Positions 54,002-64,000 of a DNA stretch of 64,000 nucleotides are shown here, piece after piece. The translations under genes were made by a program, and so were the position numbers. A model generated the notes under the pieces. It did not search any database and was not told where the DNA came from. It saw nothing but the letters and a program-made list of their open reading frames with translations. The DNA is from Lineolata rhizophorae (taxonomy: Eukaryota; Ascomycota; Dothideomycetes; Lineolatales; Lineolataceae). The stretch is from NCBI GenBank assembly GCA_010093515.1, contig MU001675.1, positions 65,032 to 129,031 on the forward strand, read 5' to 3'. Every line of letters begins with the position of its first letter. The first letter of the stretch is position 1.

Positions 54002-55628
54002 TCACTGGTCATCGATAACGTGCAAGTACTTGCGCTCCTCGCGCTTTTCCCGCGCTGATGCCGGAGGAAGATCGTAGAAAGCGGACGAACGGTATCCTTG
54101 CTGTTGCAAACGGTTAGAGGCCAAACTCCAAAATGCAGTAAGGACTTCTAGACCCTCCAAAAGCAGAAACACTTACCAGGTACTGGAAAGTCCATTTTGT
54201 AACATCATCCGGCTCCATGCCTAAATCTTTAAACGTTTTGGCCTTCTTATCAATCACTTGATCAAGGAACTCGCGCTCCACTTCGTCCGCGGAGCCAACT
54301 GGCCACCAAAGGATGCGGTTCATGAGCTCGGAGACAGGCTTCATGACGCTCTTGGGGATGTTGATGTGGCGACGATGCTTGATAATCTCCTTATCGACGA
54401 TCTCAGCTAGCTCAGAAGTGCTCAGGTTGCGCGGACCGAATAGCTCATACGTCTGGCCCGCCGTTGTGTCATCGTAACACATCTGCTCGAGCGCTGCAGC
54501 CACATCGATGGAGTGCACCGGCCAGTAACGCTCCTGCATCCAGTTCGACGTGAGCATATGCGTCATGGAGGCGAGGCGGTTGAGCAAGCGGTCTTCAAAG
54601 CCGAACATGGGCGCGGGACGGACGATGGTGGTCTCGGGGAAGATGTCGCGAACAACCTCCTCGCCCCTGGCCTGTATATGTGTTTAGCACTAATTTCGAC
54701 GTCGACAAGAGATATGTTTCATTACCTTCGTTCGGAAAAACTCTGACGAAGAGTCCTTGTTGGCATTAAAAGACGACACATGCACGAAGCGGTCAACATC
54801 ATATTTAGCACAGGCCTCAGCGATGCGTTCAGCGCCCTCAACGTGCACATCCTCGAGGTTGAAGTTCCTGCGAAGCAGAGCCATGAGATCAATACCTTCG
54901 CACAAGTGATGCCGGGCGGCCAAATAGTTGGAAGTGCATGCTCACTTGGTTGGGTAATCGCGGCCGACCAGATTGTAGACAATGTCGGAATGCCTCACGC
55001 TCTCCTCAATCGACTGCGTATTGCGAAGGTCGTATTCCTGGATTGGCGTTAGATGCAAGTCCCCGCCAAAGCACAATTCTAGCAAATGCACACCATGAAG
55101 ACCACTCGACCCAAATCACCAGTGACCTTGAGATGTCGCTTGCCCATCTCTTCGCGATAGGGGCACACGACAGTGCATCCAGAGCGAGCTATTGCGAGCG
55201 AGCAGTCAGCATCCCACCATCCAGGGCTCACCTCAGAAGACGTCTCTCGATCAACACTCACCTAGCCGGTTCACAATGTACCGCCCTAGAAATCCCGTCG
55301 CACCAAAAACCGTCGCATTATGTCCTATTCATCTCGTCAGCGCCAATCCGACCATACCTACACCGTTGCGGACGCCATACCTCCAAGTGAAGATCTGCAA
55401 CACAAACACGCCCGATTAGCTTCCAATTCACGGCCAATTTCTTCAAGGGAGAGCTCACCTTCCGCCCTGCACCCGAATAATCGGCTTCCCTGTCCTTGTA
55501 ATCGCAACATCTTGAATGGACCTCCTCTGCGCGGCCGTTCTCGTCACCGTCGCCGCCGGCGCAGTCAACGCCTTCGTCAGCCCCGTCGCTGCGGCGCCCG
55601 AGCGTGCGCAACGATTTGACAGCGCCAT
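54002..55628 (-). CDS. nuo40: NADH:ubiquinone oxidoreductase 40 kDa subunit (NDUFA9)
   Basis: Accessory subunit of mitochondrial complex I, an atypical short-chain dehydrogenase that holds NADPH near the Q-site. Eight exons: 55459-55628, 55381-55394, 55262-55324, 55094-55188, 54946-55037, 54726-54867, 54177-54671 and 54002-54100, giving 389 residues. The presequence MALSNRCARSGAAATGL is basic and Ala-rich. It is followed by RTGKPIIRVQGGR, then the Rossmann motif TVFGATGFLGRYIVNRLARSG (Gly69-Gly75 region), DIVYNLVGRDYPTKNFN, FVHVSSFNAN and TTIVRPAPMFGFEDRLLN. Exon 2 is only 14 nt (SSLG) yet keeps phase on both sides. ATG at 55628 is chosen because it gives a short, normal presequence. Confidence 0.92.
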
Positions 55629-56199
55629 CGGGGAGCGAAGGAGTAGAAGGTGCGGTGGAGTGGAGAAGGATTGCGACGGCGCCGTAGGAAGAAGAGAGGA
55701 TGGTGATGATGCGAGGGGGTGGTTCAAGGCCAGAGCTGTGTCGGGTGGGTCGGCGCGGGCGGAGGGCGAGCGGGCGATTTGTTCCGGGAGTGTGGCTGGA
55801 AGGTGTGGCGCGAGCGGTGGTGCCAAGAATAGATGCCGCGTGAGGGGGAGCAATAGAACGGCGCAAATTACAATTGAGACCCTTGGAGTCTACTTAGAGT
55901 GTTGGAAATGATTGGACATTCGAAAGATTGTAAATGAGTACAGGAAAGCGTTAGATGCATAACTAAAATACGTCGAGATGTCAGGGAAGCGGTTGGAGCT
56001 CCGTATTCTATGCTCCGCACTCCGCGAGTCACGGAAACCAAGAGCTAAATACTAGACGGCGAGAAGTGAAATTTCACTAATGCTAAACTGTGCATATAAC
56101 GCTTTCAGGGACATAGGCTACAAAAAATTATTTTCCAGTTCCAATTTGCGCCAAATTTTACAGCGATTCGACCGGGAGCGACGAGTTCAAGCGGTCCAT
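55629..56199. other. Intergenic: complex I subunit promoter
   Basis: GC-rich next to the start codon, with an open frame upstream of the chosen ATG that has no ATG of its own; AT-rich towards 56199. No further gene. Confidence 0.5.
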
Positions 56200-56888
56200 T
56201 CAGAACCCGGGAATGCCGAGGTCGGTCGAGCCCTCCCTCTTCTCGCCGTCATCAAGCCACTCGATCTCCTTCTTGAGCGAATCCTTCCTGAAATTCTTAA
56301 ATGCCTGCTTGATGCGCTTCATGGATTCCGGGTCGCTGGAGATGGTGCGTTTCCCTGCCGCCGAGCCCGCCAGCAGGCCCAATTCGCCGCCCACAAAGAG
56401 GCCACCCGCCGAGAAGAAGAAATATGCCACCGCGTCGCCAAGCGCGGAAGGCTGCGCGTAGGATGTCAGGTCCGGGATAGGTTCTACGAATGGCCATCTT
56501 GTAAGCAATTGACTTCGCGCCAGCGGGGCGATATGAGTGAAGTGTATACCGAGGCGGCCATCGGCAAACTTGACGTGTGTAGGTTTCTCCATCGTGCGGA
56601 AAGCGTTGAACATCTGCGTGCGCAGCGACCGCACGCGGAAAGCCATAGCAATTCCTAGGCCAAGGCCGAGAGCAGACCCGATGAGCGTGTAATTGCGCAC
56701 CTTACGAGAAGCCGACTCTAGAGCGTCGCGGTCCGACTGCTGAAGGCTGGAGGAATATTAGCAAACACCGAAGCACGCCGGACGCCATTGGTGAGGGGTA
56801 CGCACTCATGCTTCATGTGCTCTTCGGCGAGCTGCGCGAGCTCGCGCCCGGCATTCTTACGAAGGGCGGCGATGGATTCGGAAGACAT
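56200..56888 (-). CDS. Uncharacterised two-helix membrane protein, probably mitochondrial
   Basis: Three exons, 56806-56888, 56550-56746 and 56200-56483, give 187 residues. The soluble head (MSSESIAALRKNAGRELAQL) is amphipathic. Two hydrophobic Gly-rich segments follow: YTLIGSALGLGLGIAMAFRV (about residues 47-66) and AVAYFFFSAGGLFVGGELGL (about 115-135), with an FADGRLGEPIPDLTSY linker between. The tail is charged (RIKQAFKNFRKDSLKKEIEW) and ends GIPGF. Glycine-patterned paired helices resemble small mitochondrial inner-membrane proteins, but I do not recognise a named family. Splice sites are canonical and phases agree. It shares its upstream region with the alkaline phosphatase gene, 1.5 kb away. 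Confidence 0.75.
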
Positions 56889-58380
56889 TGCGGGCACAGC
56901 AGCGGTGAGACAGCAGAAATGGGTGGACGAAGCTTCATCCACAAGCAGCAAAAAACGATCACCTTAGATATTGCCGCCGGCGACTGGGCTGCGGGAGCTA
57001 CGGCAGTTGGACGTCATTCTGATTCTGATTCGGCGGTGGCTTCGCTGCTTATTCACGGAACGGCGCTCCTCCGGAATCTCTCCACAGTCGCCGGCCAATC
57101 GTTCACTTTCGACAGCCAACAAGCTTCTTTGCCATGCTGCCGTCCATTTGCTTGTGTTGACTTTGGTCGCGAACTTGGTAGCTTTATAGCTTTGGGATGC
57201 ACCTATTTTGCTCTTAAAGTACGAGTTGCCGCCATGCGACTTTCGATCCTTCGTCCCCGTACAACGACCGGTCGGAACCATGCGCCCCCCACGTTTCGAG
57301 GCTTTGCTCTCAGCGGACCACTAGTGCTACTCCGACAACGTGCTTCTAACCGCGTGCTCGCACAGACAAGTAGCGCGTACGGTCAGCAACCTCAAAGGAT
57401 ACCAAGAAGCTAAAGAAGTTGGCACTGCAACATGATAGTCTAGGAGCTCGCCGATAGCAAACACGTTCGGCCTCTCGTTGGCACTCGGATTCCTGGGCTT
57501 TGGAGCCTCAAAATAACGACATCATCGTCTGACTCCCGCCGCAACCCTTGGTCTAGCCAAGAGTGCTCGATGCTCGCTCGACTCAAGGAGCGCGGTTACG
57601 AACCCTCGGTTGGGAGACAGGCAGGCCCACGTGCCTTTTCTTGTTGGCTAAAGATCAGTCTCCTGGTCGGAGATGCCCTACACAAAGTTCTTGGCCCCAT
57701 TGGGCTAGGAAGAACTCGGCAACTTTGCGCAGGGTTGCTGAACTGTTCTGTTTTTGCCGTTCCAGTACTTCTCTCGTTCCTTTTTTTCTCCTTCTTCTTT
57801 TCTTCCTTGTTTCTTATAAAACTAGTAGGTTTTTTGTGCCATTGCACCGACGCTACGATTTTGTAGTAACCTTAGCAAGGTTATAGTAGCCGAACCAAAG
57901 TTTTAAACACTCGACCTTTAAGAGTAGTGACGACATGTAATATTCTGTACGACATATTTAAATCAACTGATCTATTTGACCCCGCAGAGCCCGCGGTACC
58001 CCTACTTTAGTAGCGCCTCAGACTACCTATTCGTTCATCCCTTACCCCAGATTGGAAGGCGCTAAAGCCTCGAGAACGATCACGTTGAGCATTGATTGGA
58101 ACATATCACCTTTGCCGAGAAGATCCCGGGCCGCAGTGGGTCCATTTCTTAAATGGAGATGTTCGGCTTGGCAGACTGCCCACGAACAACCTAGGAACCT
58201 CATTTCGGAGGTGCAATTGCTCTGGCAGGTCAAGGTCATGCAGCGAAGCGGGGATTTGTTAGATTTGAACTAGTATTTAAGTCGAGCAATATGTAAGTCA
58301 ATCTGGTCCACCATTCCCCTGGCTACCACACCCTGCTTGTGCGAGCCGCACGACTCTGTAATTCAGTCTCTTGGGTGACA
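56889..58380. other. Divergent intergenic region before alkaline phosphatase
   Basis: Plus-strand frames from 56808 to 57413 overlap the neighbouring promoter and show no family signal. 57.78-58.0 kb is AT-rich and holds a 17-bp palindrome at 57867-57883. No gene supported. Confidence 0.5.
57867..57883. repeat. Short perfect inverted repeat
   Basis: TAACCTT and AAGGTTA arms around AGC. It may form a small hairpin; function unknown. Confidence 0.6.
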
Positions 58381-60396
58381 ATGTATTCTGGACTCGTTGC
58401 TGCTCTTTCGGCATTGCCTGCCCTCCAACTCGCATTTGCGAGCTCATCTCCGCAGCACCATGAGGGACACCCGCTTAATAGTGACCACCAGGGAGGTCGC
58501 CAGGGCACTAAGAACTTCATTTATATTGTGCCCGACGGCTATGGCCAAGCCTCGCAAACGCTGGCCCGAGATTATGTCGGCTTCCTCAGGAATGGTGGTG
58601 ATGCCCAGCATCCGATCAGCGTTGAAATCGGCGCGGACGACCTGGTAAGTGAACCTTGTTCTAGTTCTGCCTCGCCTGCAAAGGATGCCATCATAGAGAA
58701 TTCTCAGCACGACTATGGACGTAAAGGCTCTTAAACTAGCCATTACTGTACCTGCAAAGAAATTGGATGTGCTTGACATCTTGCTTCCCCGATCTGCAGT
58801 ATTCATATCCTGTGGCTCTACTCACTCGCGAATCAAAAATCACTCATGAAACGTTGAGTAGGTCATCGGGACTGTGAAGACGTATGCTAGCGACAACTTA
58901 ATCACTGATTCCGCTGCGTCCGCCACTGCATTTGGGTGTGGCGTGAAGACTTTCAATGGAGGTTTGTTGCCAATTCACATGCTTGCCCGTTGAAATTGTT
59001 AACGCTTTTCTGTCCCCACAAGCGATTGCGGTTGACGATGACGGTTCTCCTGTCGGATCTATCCTTGAAACGGCAAGGCTGGCAGGGTTCAAGACCGGGC
59101 TGGTGGTAACATCGCGAATCACCCATGCTACTCCTGCATGTGAGTACCTAGCTGTTCCTTCGGCCCGCTCCCGCCTTGCAGACTGACAATTCGCCAATCA
59201 GGCTATGCCGCCCACGTGCCGGACCGTGACATGGAGTCCATAATCGCTGAACAAGAGCTCGGATACTCCCACCCGTTGGGCTCTGTTGTCGACATCCTTG
59301 TCGGCGGCGGTCGTTGCTACTTTCAACCTCAGTCGAATGAGAACTCTTGCCGTGAAGATGACATCGACCTCCTCCAGTGGGCTGAGGACGAGGGCTGGAC
59401 TGTCATGACTGACCGTGCTAGCTTTGACCAAGTGCTAGCGGAGTCCGATGTTGCTCCTGCTCTGCCATACCTTGGCCTGTTCGCCGACAGTGAGTTCATT
59501 TGCCCTTTTTTGCTTTTACTTTATGAGCGATATTACTTACGACTTTTGAAGGCCACATGTCTTATGAACTCGACCGCGATCCAGCCGAGCAGCCATCGCT
59601 CCTTGAAACAACTAAAGCCGCCCTCGGCTCTTTGAAGAAGGCAACAGAGTCGAGTGAACATGGTGAGCGATGTAGCCTACGGGAAGATTCAACTCACGTC
59701 TAACCTGACATAGGCTATTTCATCATGATCGAAGCCTCTCGCATCGATCACGCCGGTCATGCCAACGACGTCGCCGGCCATCTGCACGAGACGCTCATGT
59801 ATAATGATGTGATGCAATATGTCCAAGAATGGATCGACTCCAACCCAGACACGCAGATGCTTTCCGCCGCCGACCACGAGTGTGGTGGTCTAACGCTCAC
59901 TGGCTTTGATCCTTACGGTCTCATCAACAGCCAGAACACGCCCGACGTTCTTGGCGACATGTTCGAGGACTACTCTGGCGACGACCTCGCTGGCTACCTT
60001 CGCAACACCATCTTCCCGCTCTATGGAATTACTAACGCAACGGAGGCCGACGTCGCGGAGGTGATCGCGATGCGCGGTGATTCCGACTGGTCCAAAGTTA
60101 TTGGTGCCGTGCTGGCTAGGGAAGTCGGCGTTAACTGGTCTACGGGTAGCCACACCGCCGCCGACGTGACGCTGCATGGATATGCTGCTGAGGGCAAGAT
60201 CGACTCACTAAAGGCTCGCATGAGCAACAATTGGGATAACACTGAGCTGCCTCTGTATATCGAAGAAGTGTTGGGTTTGGAGATGGATGATGCGACGACG
60301 GCGTTGAGGGCGAATGGGACCGAGTGGGTGCCAACAATGCCGGTGGAGGAGAGGAGGCGCAGGAGGGGCCTGGACCTGCATGCCCACCATCATTAG
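58381..60396 (+). CDS. Secreted alkaline phosphatase
   Basis: Zinc/magnesium phosphomonoesterase of the alkaline phosphatase family. Six exons, 58381-58644, 58862-58961, 59023-59139, 59202-59489, 59552-59662 and 59714-60396, give 520 residues in continuous phase. MYSGLVAALSALPALQLAFA is a signal peptide, with no N-terminal anchor as in vacuolar PHO8, so secretion is likely. NFIYIVPDGYG begins the fold; the phosphorylated Ser lies in ITDSAASATAFGCG; metal ligands appear in RIDHAGHAND, AADHECGG and STGSHTAADV. The C-terminus is Arg-rich then HAHHH. The first intron is long (217 nt), so a small exon hidden inside it cannot be excluded. Confidence 0.92.
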
Positions 60397-61220
60397 GTGG
60401 TGAAAGCGGCTACTTTACTCTTTTCTTCTTCAATACGTAGATCGTGCTATGAGATGGAGATGTCGCAGTGCCCATTCACACTAAAACAACTAGAAATGCG
60501 ACATGAAATTGCAAACTGACTTTCATGACATTTGCCAATTGGTTTCAAGTATAGCACTTCATGTTTTATTTATATGTATGGGGAATACTCTTCTATTCTT
60601 GTAATCTCACCCGCATACGTTTAGCAAGTTATTTTTATAAACCTTCGAACTTCGAATCTGGATCACAGGTTTCAAAAGTGCCCCCTGGCTGCAAGATAGA
60701 CTTACATACATATGCTTACAACGTGGATCACACACGTCTCATAAACCTAAATATTCCTTTGGGATTCTGTGTCCCGGTACGTAGGCGCGCTGGCGCGTAA
60801 ATTGATTTGGAATGTGGTGTCTAGACTGCTCGTCAACTCGGGTGGAGAGGCCGCGCACAACATTGCAAAGACCATATGTATTCTTGGATTCAAGAGTTTA
60901 GACGCGCCATAAGGTAGAAACATGCGATGCGCACAATTATAGTGGACCGAAATCTGAATGGTCAGCTATCGAAATTCTATGATTTCCTAAATTGGCAAGG
61001 TGCCGATCAGGGTCGCGGAGCTCGCCTCACCGCCAAACACGCCGCCTCCGGAGCCGCAGCATCGGCAAACCCAGCTCCATCGCAACCATCAGCAGCAACA
61101 ACAAGCCTGGTCTACCACCCGCAGAATATCTCGTTGCACCCTCCTAGCCGCCCTTCCTTCTCGTTAAACTTTGCGTGTTTGGCTGCCTAGTCCGACTCCT
61201 TCTTTCGTTTGCCGCCTAGC
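60397..61220. other. Intergenic between alkaline phosphatase and RPN9
   Basis: AT-rich left part (3' flank), GC-richer from 61000 as RPN9 promoter. No gene or repeat recognised. Confidence 0.5.
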
Positions 61221-62484
61221 ATGGAGCTGAGCGACGCGATCCCGGATTTCCTAGCCGCGCAGCGCGAATCGGCGGCGGACGACGAGCAGGCGGTCTTCCT
61301 GCAGCTGGAGGACCTATGGGAACGGAAGCTTTGGCATGAGCTGACTGAGGTGCTGGTGGAGTTCTTCGAGAGCGATGCCAGCGCGCCGCACCGCATTCCG
61401 CTGTACGAGCACTTCATCGCAAACTTTGCGGGCAAGATCAACCAGCTGCGGCTGGTGCAGCTGGGACTGCGGGCGTCGGATATGTGCAAAGGTTCGTGAT
61501 ATTGATTTACTTGGGACTCCACTACGACTGGTGTAACGATGTGTACGTTTCTCTCGCGTGCCCGGACGACGCTCACAAAAGTCCCAAGATGACCGCGAAC
61601 GCCTCACCTTCGTCAACCGCCTCGCTTCCAAGGTTGACAAACCCGCTAGCCAAGACGCCTTCGTTTACGCCACCGTTGCCTCCGCCGGCATTCTCCTGAA
61701 GCTAGACGAACATGACGAAGCTCGTGCTAAGCTCGACGCCTGTGAGCGTGTCCTCGATGGCTTCGACTCCGTCGAGACTATCGTCCACGCTTCCTTCTAC
61801 AAGACCAACGCCGATTACTACCGCGTGACGTCCGACTTCGCCGCATACTACCGTACTGCCCTGCTTTACCTCGCATGCGTCGACAACTTGGACGCGGATC
61901 TCGCGCCCCAGGAGCGCGCCGAGCGGGCGTACAACCTGGCCATCGCCGCGCTGGCGTCGGACCGCATCTACAACTTCGGCGAGCTGCTCCTGCACCCGAT
62001 CCTCAACTCCCTCACGGGCGCCGACGCGCCGCAGGACAACCAGTGGCTGCGCGACCTGCTCTTCGCCTTCAACCGCGGCGACCTGCGCGCCTTCGACGCG
62101 CTGTCGAACAACATCGGGGCGCACCCGCTGCTCGGGCAGCGCACGGGGTTCCTGCGCGAGAAGATGTGCCTCGCGGCGCTGACCGAGGCTGTCTTCAAGC
62201 GCCCGCCGGCCCAGCGCGCCCTCACCTTCTCGGCCATCTCGGACGAGACGAGCGTGTCGGAGAAGGATATCGAGCACCTAGTGATGCGCGCTCTGAGCTT
62301 GGGCCTGGTGCGCGGCACCATCGACCAGGTGGCGCAGGTGGCGAGGATCCAGTGGGTGCAGCCGAAGGTGCTGGACATGGGCCAGATTGAGAGCATGAGA
62401 GGCAGGCTGAGAGAGTGGGATGGTAGCGTGAACGCACTTGGTACATGGATCGAGGGCGTGGGAAGGGATGTGTGGGCGGCATAG
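61221..62484 (+). CDS. RPN9: 26S proteasome regulatory subunit RPN9 (PSMD13)
   Basis: Non-ATPase lid subunit of the 19S regulatory particle, a scaffold for lid assembly. Two exons, 61221-61491 and 61589-62484, join in phase 1 at MCKDDRERLTF and give 388 residues, the family size. The helical solenoid contains LQLEDLWERKLWHELTEVL, PASQDAFVYATVASAG, FDSVETIVHASFYKTNADY and AAYYRTALLYLACVD. The C-terminal PCI domain runs from about residue 230, with YNFGELLLHPIL, RTGFLREKMCLAALTE and a winged helix (ISDETSVSEKDIEHLVMRAL), ending in WIEGVGRDVWAA. The acceptor at 61588 is the only one that restores the frame. Confidence 0.95.
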
Positions 62485-63307
62485 AAGTCCGCTGATCGCA
62501 GTCGTCTATTGTGGGAATTGTGTGAGTGGTCGAGATGGCACTAGAAATGGCACGCGATATTAAAGGCCGAAAGAGTCTTAGGTGACAGCTATGGGGACTG
62601 CATAGACGTAGCTGCTCGTAGCTGACCGGGCTGCAACAACATAGGATAGGCGTCTTCTCGAAGGTCACTACGTATCCAGTGGCTTGCGGTTGTTCTCGTG
62701 TACCTCTAGACACATTGCTTAGAACATTTGTTAGGCCAAATCATTGGTCGGTAATTCCCGGGTCTTACATCAGGCGTTTCACCAGTCAGCTCCCCCTCTC
62801 TCGAATCTATCTAAACGTGATAGTTGGATCGTGCGCAAAGTCGAATTAGGTACAACTAGACTTCACACACTTGTGCCAAGTTTGTGATAAGCGTATCGGG
62901 TGCAAAGCTTAGCATTTCTTACACAGCTCACCAATAAGTTACATGAGATAGATATATACCTGACTACATAGTCGATTTCTAGCTCCAGCAATGTCGGGCA
63001 TATTGCCAGCCCGAGGTCTCAATTTTGCTACGTAGAAACACAGCTTTCCTGTCTGGACGGAAACAAACATAAATGCCTATCGATCCTAAATTCAGGCGCA
63101 CTCTTACGCCCCAAAGTTCAGCCTACGGTCGGCGACTCGCGCTGTTTTTCTGGTCATGCAATTAATGTTGTTTCCTGACTACAATGCGTCCATTGGCCTT
63201 CATTCAGGGCTTCTCGGCCAACGAGGACAAACCGCACACCATCCTCATCGTTCAGGGTAGCGCCGTTCGGCTCCCACAACCGCCGGAACACCCATCTTCG
63301 AGGAAGG
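62485..63307. other. Intergenic between RPN9 and the right-edge gene
   Basis: Mixed composition. A minus-strand frame at 63154-63300 (WVFRRLWEPNGATLNDEDG onward) looks protein-like and lies just beyond the stop of the right-edge gene, one frame off. Otherwise nothing recognised. Confidence 0.45.
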
Positions 63308-63828
63308 TTAGAAGCGCGAGAGCGCCTCGGCCAGCCGCGCGCTGCTGAAGCAGACCGCATACGCACGGGAAACGCGCGACGCGAACGCGCGCCGCGTCTC
63401 TCCGACGTGCGCGTCGTCGCGTAGCCTGAATGGTCGCAAAAGTGCTCTGGCAGGCCGACTTAACTGGACGTGTTCGAGGAAGGGAACTAGCTTCTTCAGC
63501 TCAAATTCATGCAGGCAGGCATGGACGCAGTCACGGCGCCCGGGGTCCTCGGCCGAGATAGATAGCGAGGCGGGTAGTACGCCGAGGCTGAGATGGCCTC
63601 AGGCCCGTCGTTATTCATGCGGGTTGGGCACGGCGGCATGAATAACCTGGTCCCACGTTCGCGGAGAAGTTCAAGTACAAGGCGATCTGGTGGAGCAACG
63701 TGCTGGGCGAGGGGGTTCGGTTAGGTATGACTCGAAATTCGTCTAAATGAAGGTCGTAGACGGCGATGGCACGCAGCTCGCCGGGCACATTAAGGAGGCT
63801 ATGTGCCACGTCGTGGCATGCCGTGATG
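63308..63828 (-). CDS. Partial unknown conserved-looking protein, 5' end outside the window
   Basis: Two exons fit together on the minus strand: 63647-63828 and 63308-63597, joined in phase 1 across a 49-nt intron that starts GTTATT and ends GAG. The product reads CHDVAHSLLNVPGELRAIAV, YDLHLDEFRVIPN, LLHQIALYLNFSANVGPG, then SISAEDPGRRDCVHACLHEF, ELKKLVPFLEHVQLSRPARA, LLRPFRLRDDAHVGETRRAF and SSARLAEALSRF before a stop. Composition is natural and no low complexity is present, so I believe it is or was a gene, but I do not recognise the family. The upstream exon would lie beyond 64000 (acceptor before 63828). A further plausible segment lies downstream in another frame, so the gene may be frameshifted. 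Confidence 0.5.
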
Positions 63829-64000
63829 CTGGAGTTCTTTTTGTCTAGTATGGTACTATGGCACGGCACTGGAGTTGCAGAAGTCAACGGGGTGGAGATT
63901 TAGGGAGTTGCTGGTAAAATTGCAGTGACAACTGCTATGAATAGTAGGTGTGAGATATTTATGTATTTCTTTCTAGTGTGAGTACGAGTCTGTAGCAACC
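63829..64000. other. Right edge, probably intron of the partial gene
   Basis: No ATG on the minus strand in this stretch, so the missing 5' exon is not here. AT-rich; nothing else seen. Confidence 0.4.

Noticed and set aside
56808-57413. Plus-strand frame of 201 codons overlapping the 187-residue gene's 5' end
   Set aside because: Starts inside the neighbour's first exon; its later part (MRLSILRPRT) resembles a presequence but no following exon keeps frame.
1-64000. Search for a viral-like or retroelement copy, CRISPR or toxin gene cluster
   Set aside because: No long terminal repeats, reverse transcriptase, integrase, capsid-like frame, or regular spacer array was recognised.

Overview
The window looks like nuclear DNA of a filamentous ascomycete, most likely a Sordariomycete. 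Genes have many short GT-AG introns (about 50-110 nt, with CTAAC/CTGAC-like branch sites), GC-rich coding exons and more AT-rich gene-free stretches. The gene set is typical of this group: AA9 lytic polysaccharide monooxygenase, CFEM protein, metacaspase, a BCK1-type MAPKKK, a SAGA UBP8 and a complex I 40 kDa subunit. Species cannot be fixed from sequence alone. I saw no rRNA, tRNA, CRISPR array or intact mobile element.

Layout, left to right. 0-10 kb: an eight-exon metacaspase, a secreted protein with a C-terminal CFEM domain, and a pyroglutamyl peptidase I with unusual insertions. 10-18 kb: a proline iminopeptidase and a KEL3-like kelch protein diverge from a promoter packed with CACGTG boxes; after an AT-rich gap, a classical protein tyrosine phosphatase diverges from a 75-residue four-exon mitochondrial-type gene. 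19-27 kb: a secreted AA9 enzyme, a gene-poor 4.8 kb stretch, and a nitrate/nitrite transporter with a NIT4/NirA-type site upstream. 29-35 kb: a very long BCK1-type MAPKKK. 38-48 kb: pyruvate decarboxylase, Mediator subunit 9, cofactor-independent phosphoglycerate mutase and a calcium/calmodulin-dependent kinase. 51-64 kb: UBP8, complex I 40 kDa subunit, an uncharacterised two-helix membrane protein, a secreted alkaline phosphatase, proteasome subunit RPN9, and a partial unknown gene running off the right edge.

The genes do not form one pathway. Functional links are local: phosphoglycerate mutase and pyruvate decarboxylase act on the same lower glycolytic route; AA9, CFEM and alkaline phosphatase are secreted; BCK1, the tyrosine phosphatase and the CaM kinase are signalling proteins. 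I found no convincing novel multi-gene system. The best leads are hidden gene structures (a 14-nt microexon, a probable GC-AG intron, two introns that read through in frame, two genes made of small exons), unusual domain layouts, and one dense regulatory cluster.

Exon boundaries were set by hand from splice signals, frame continuity and family knowledge. Each multi-exon model was checked for phase, but none for transcript support.
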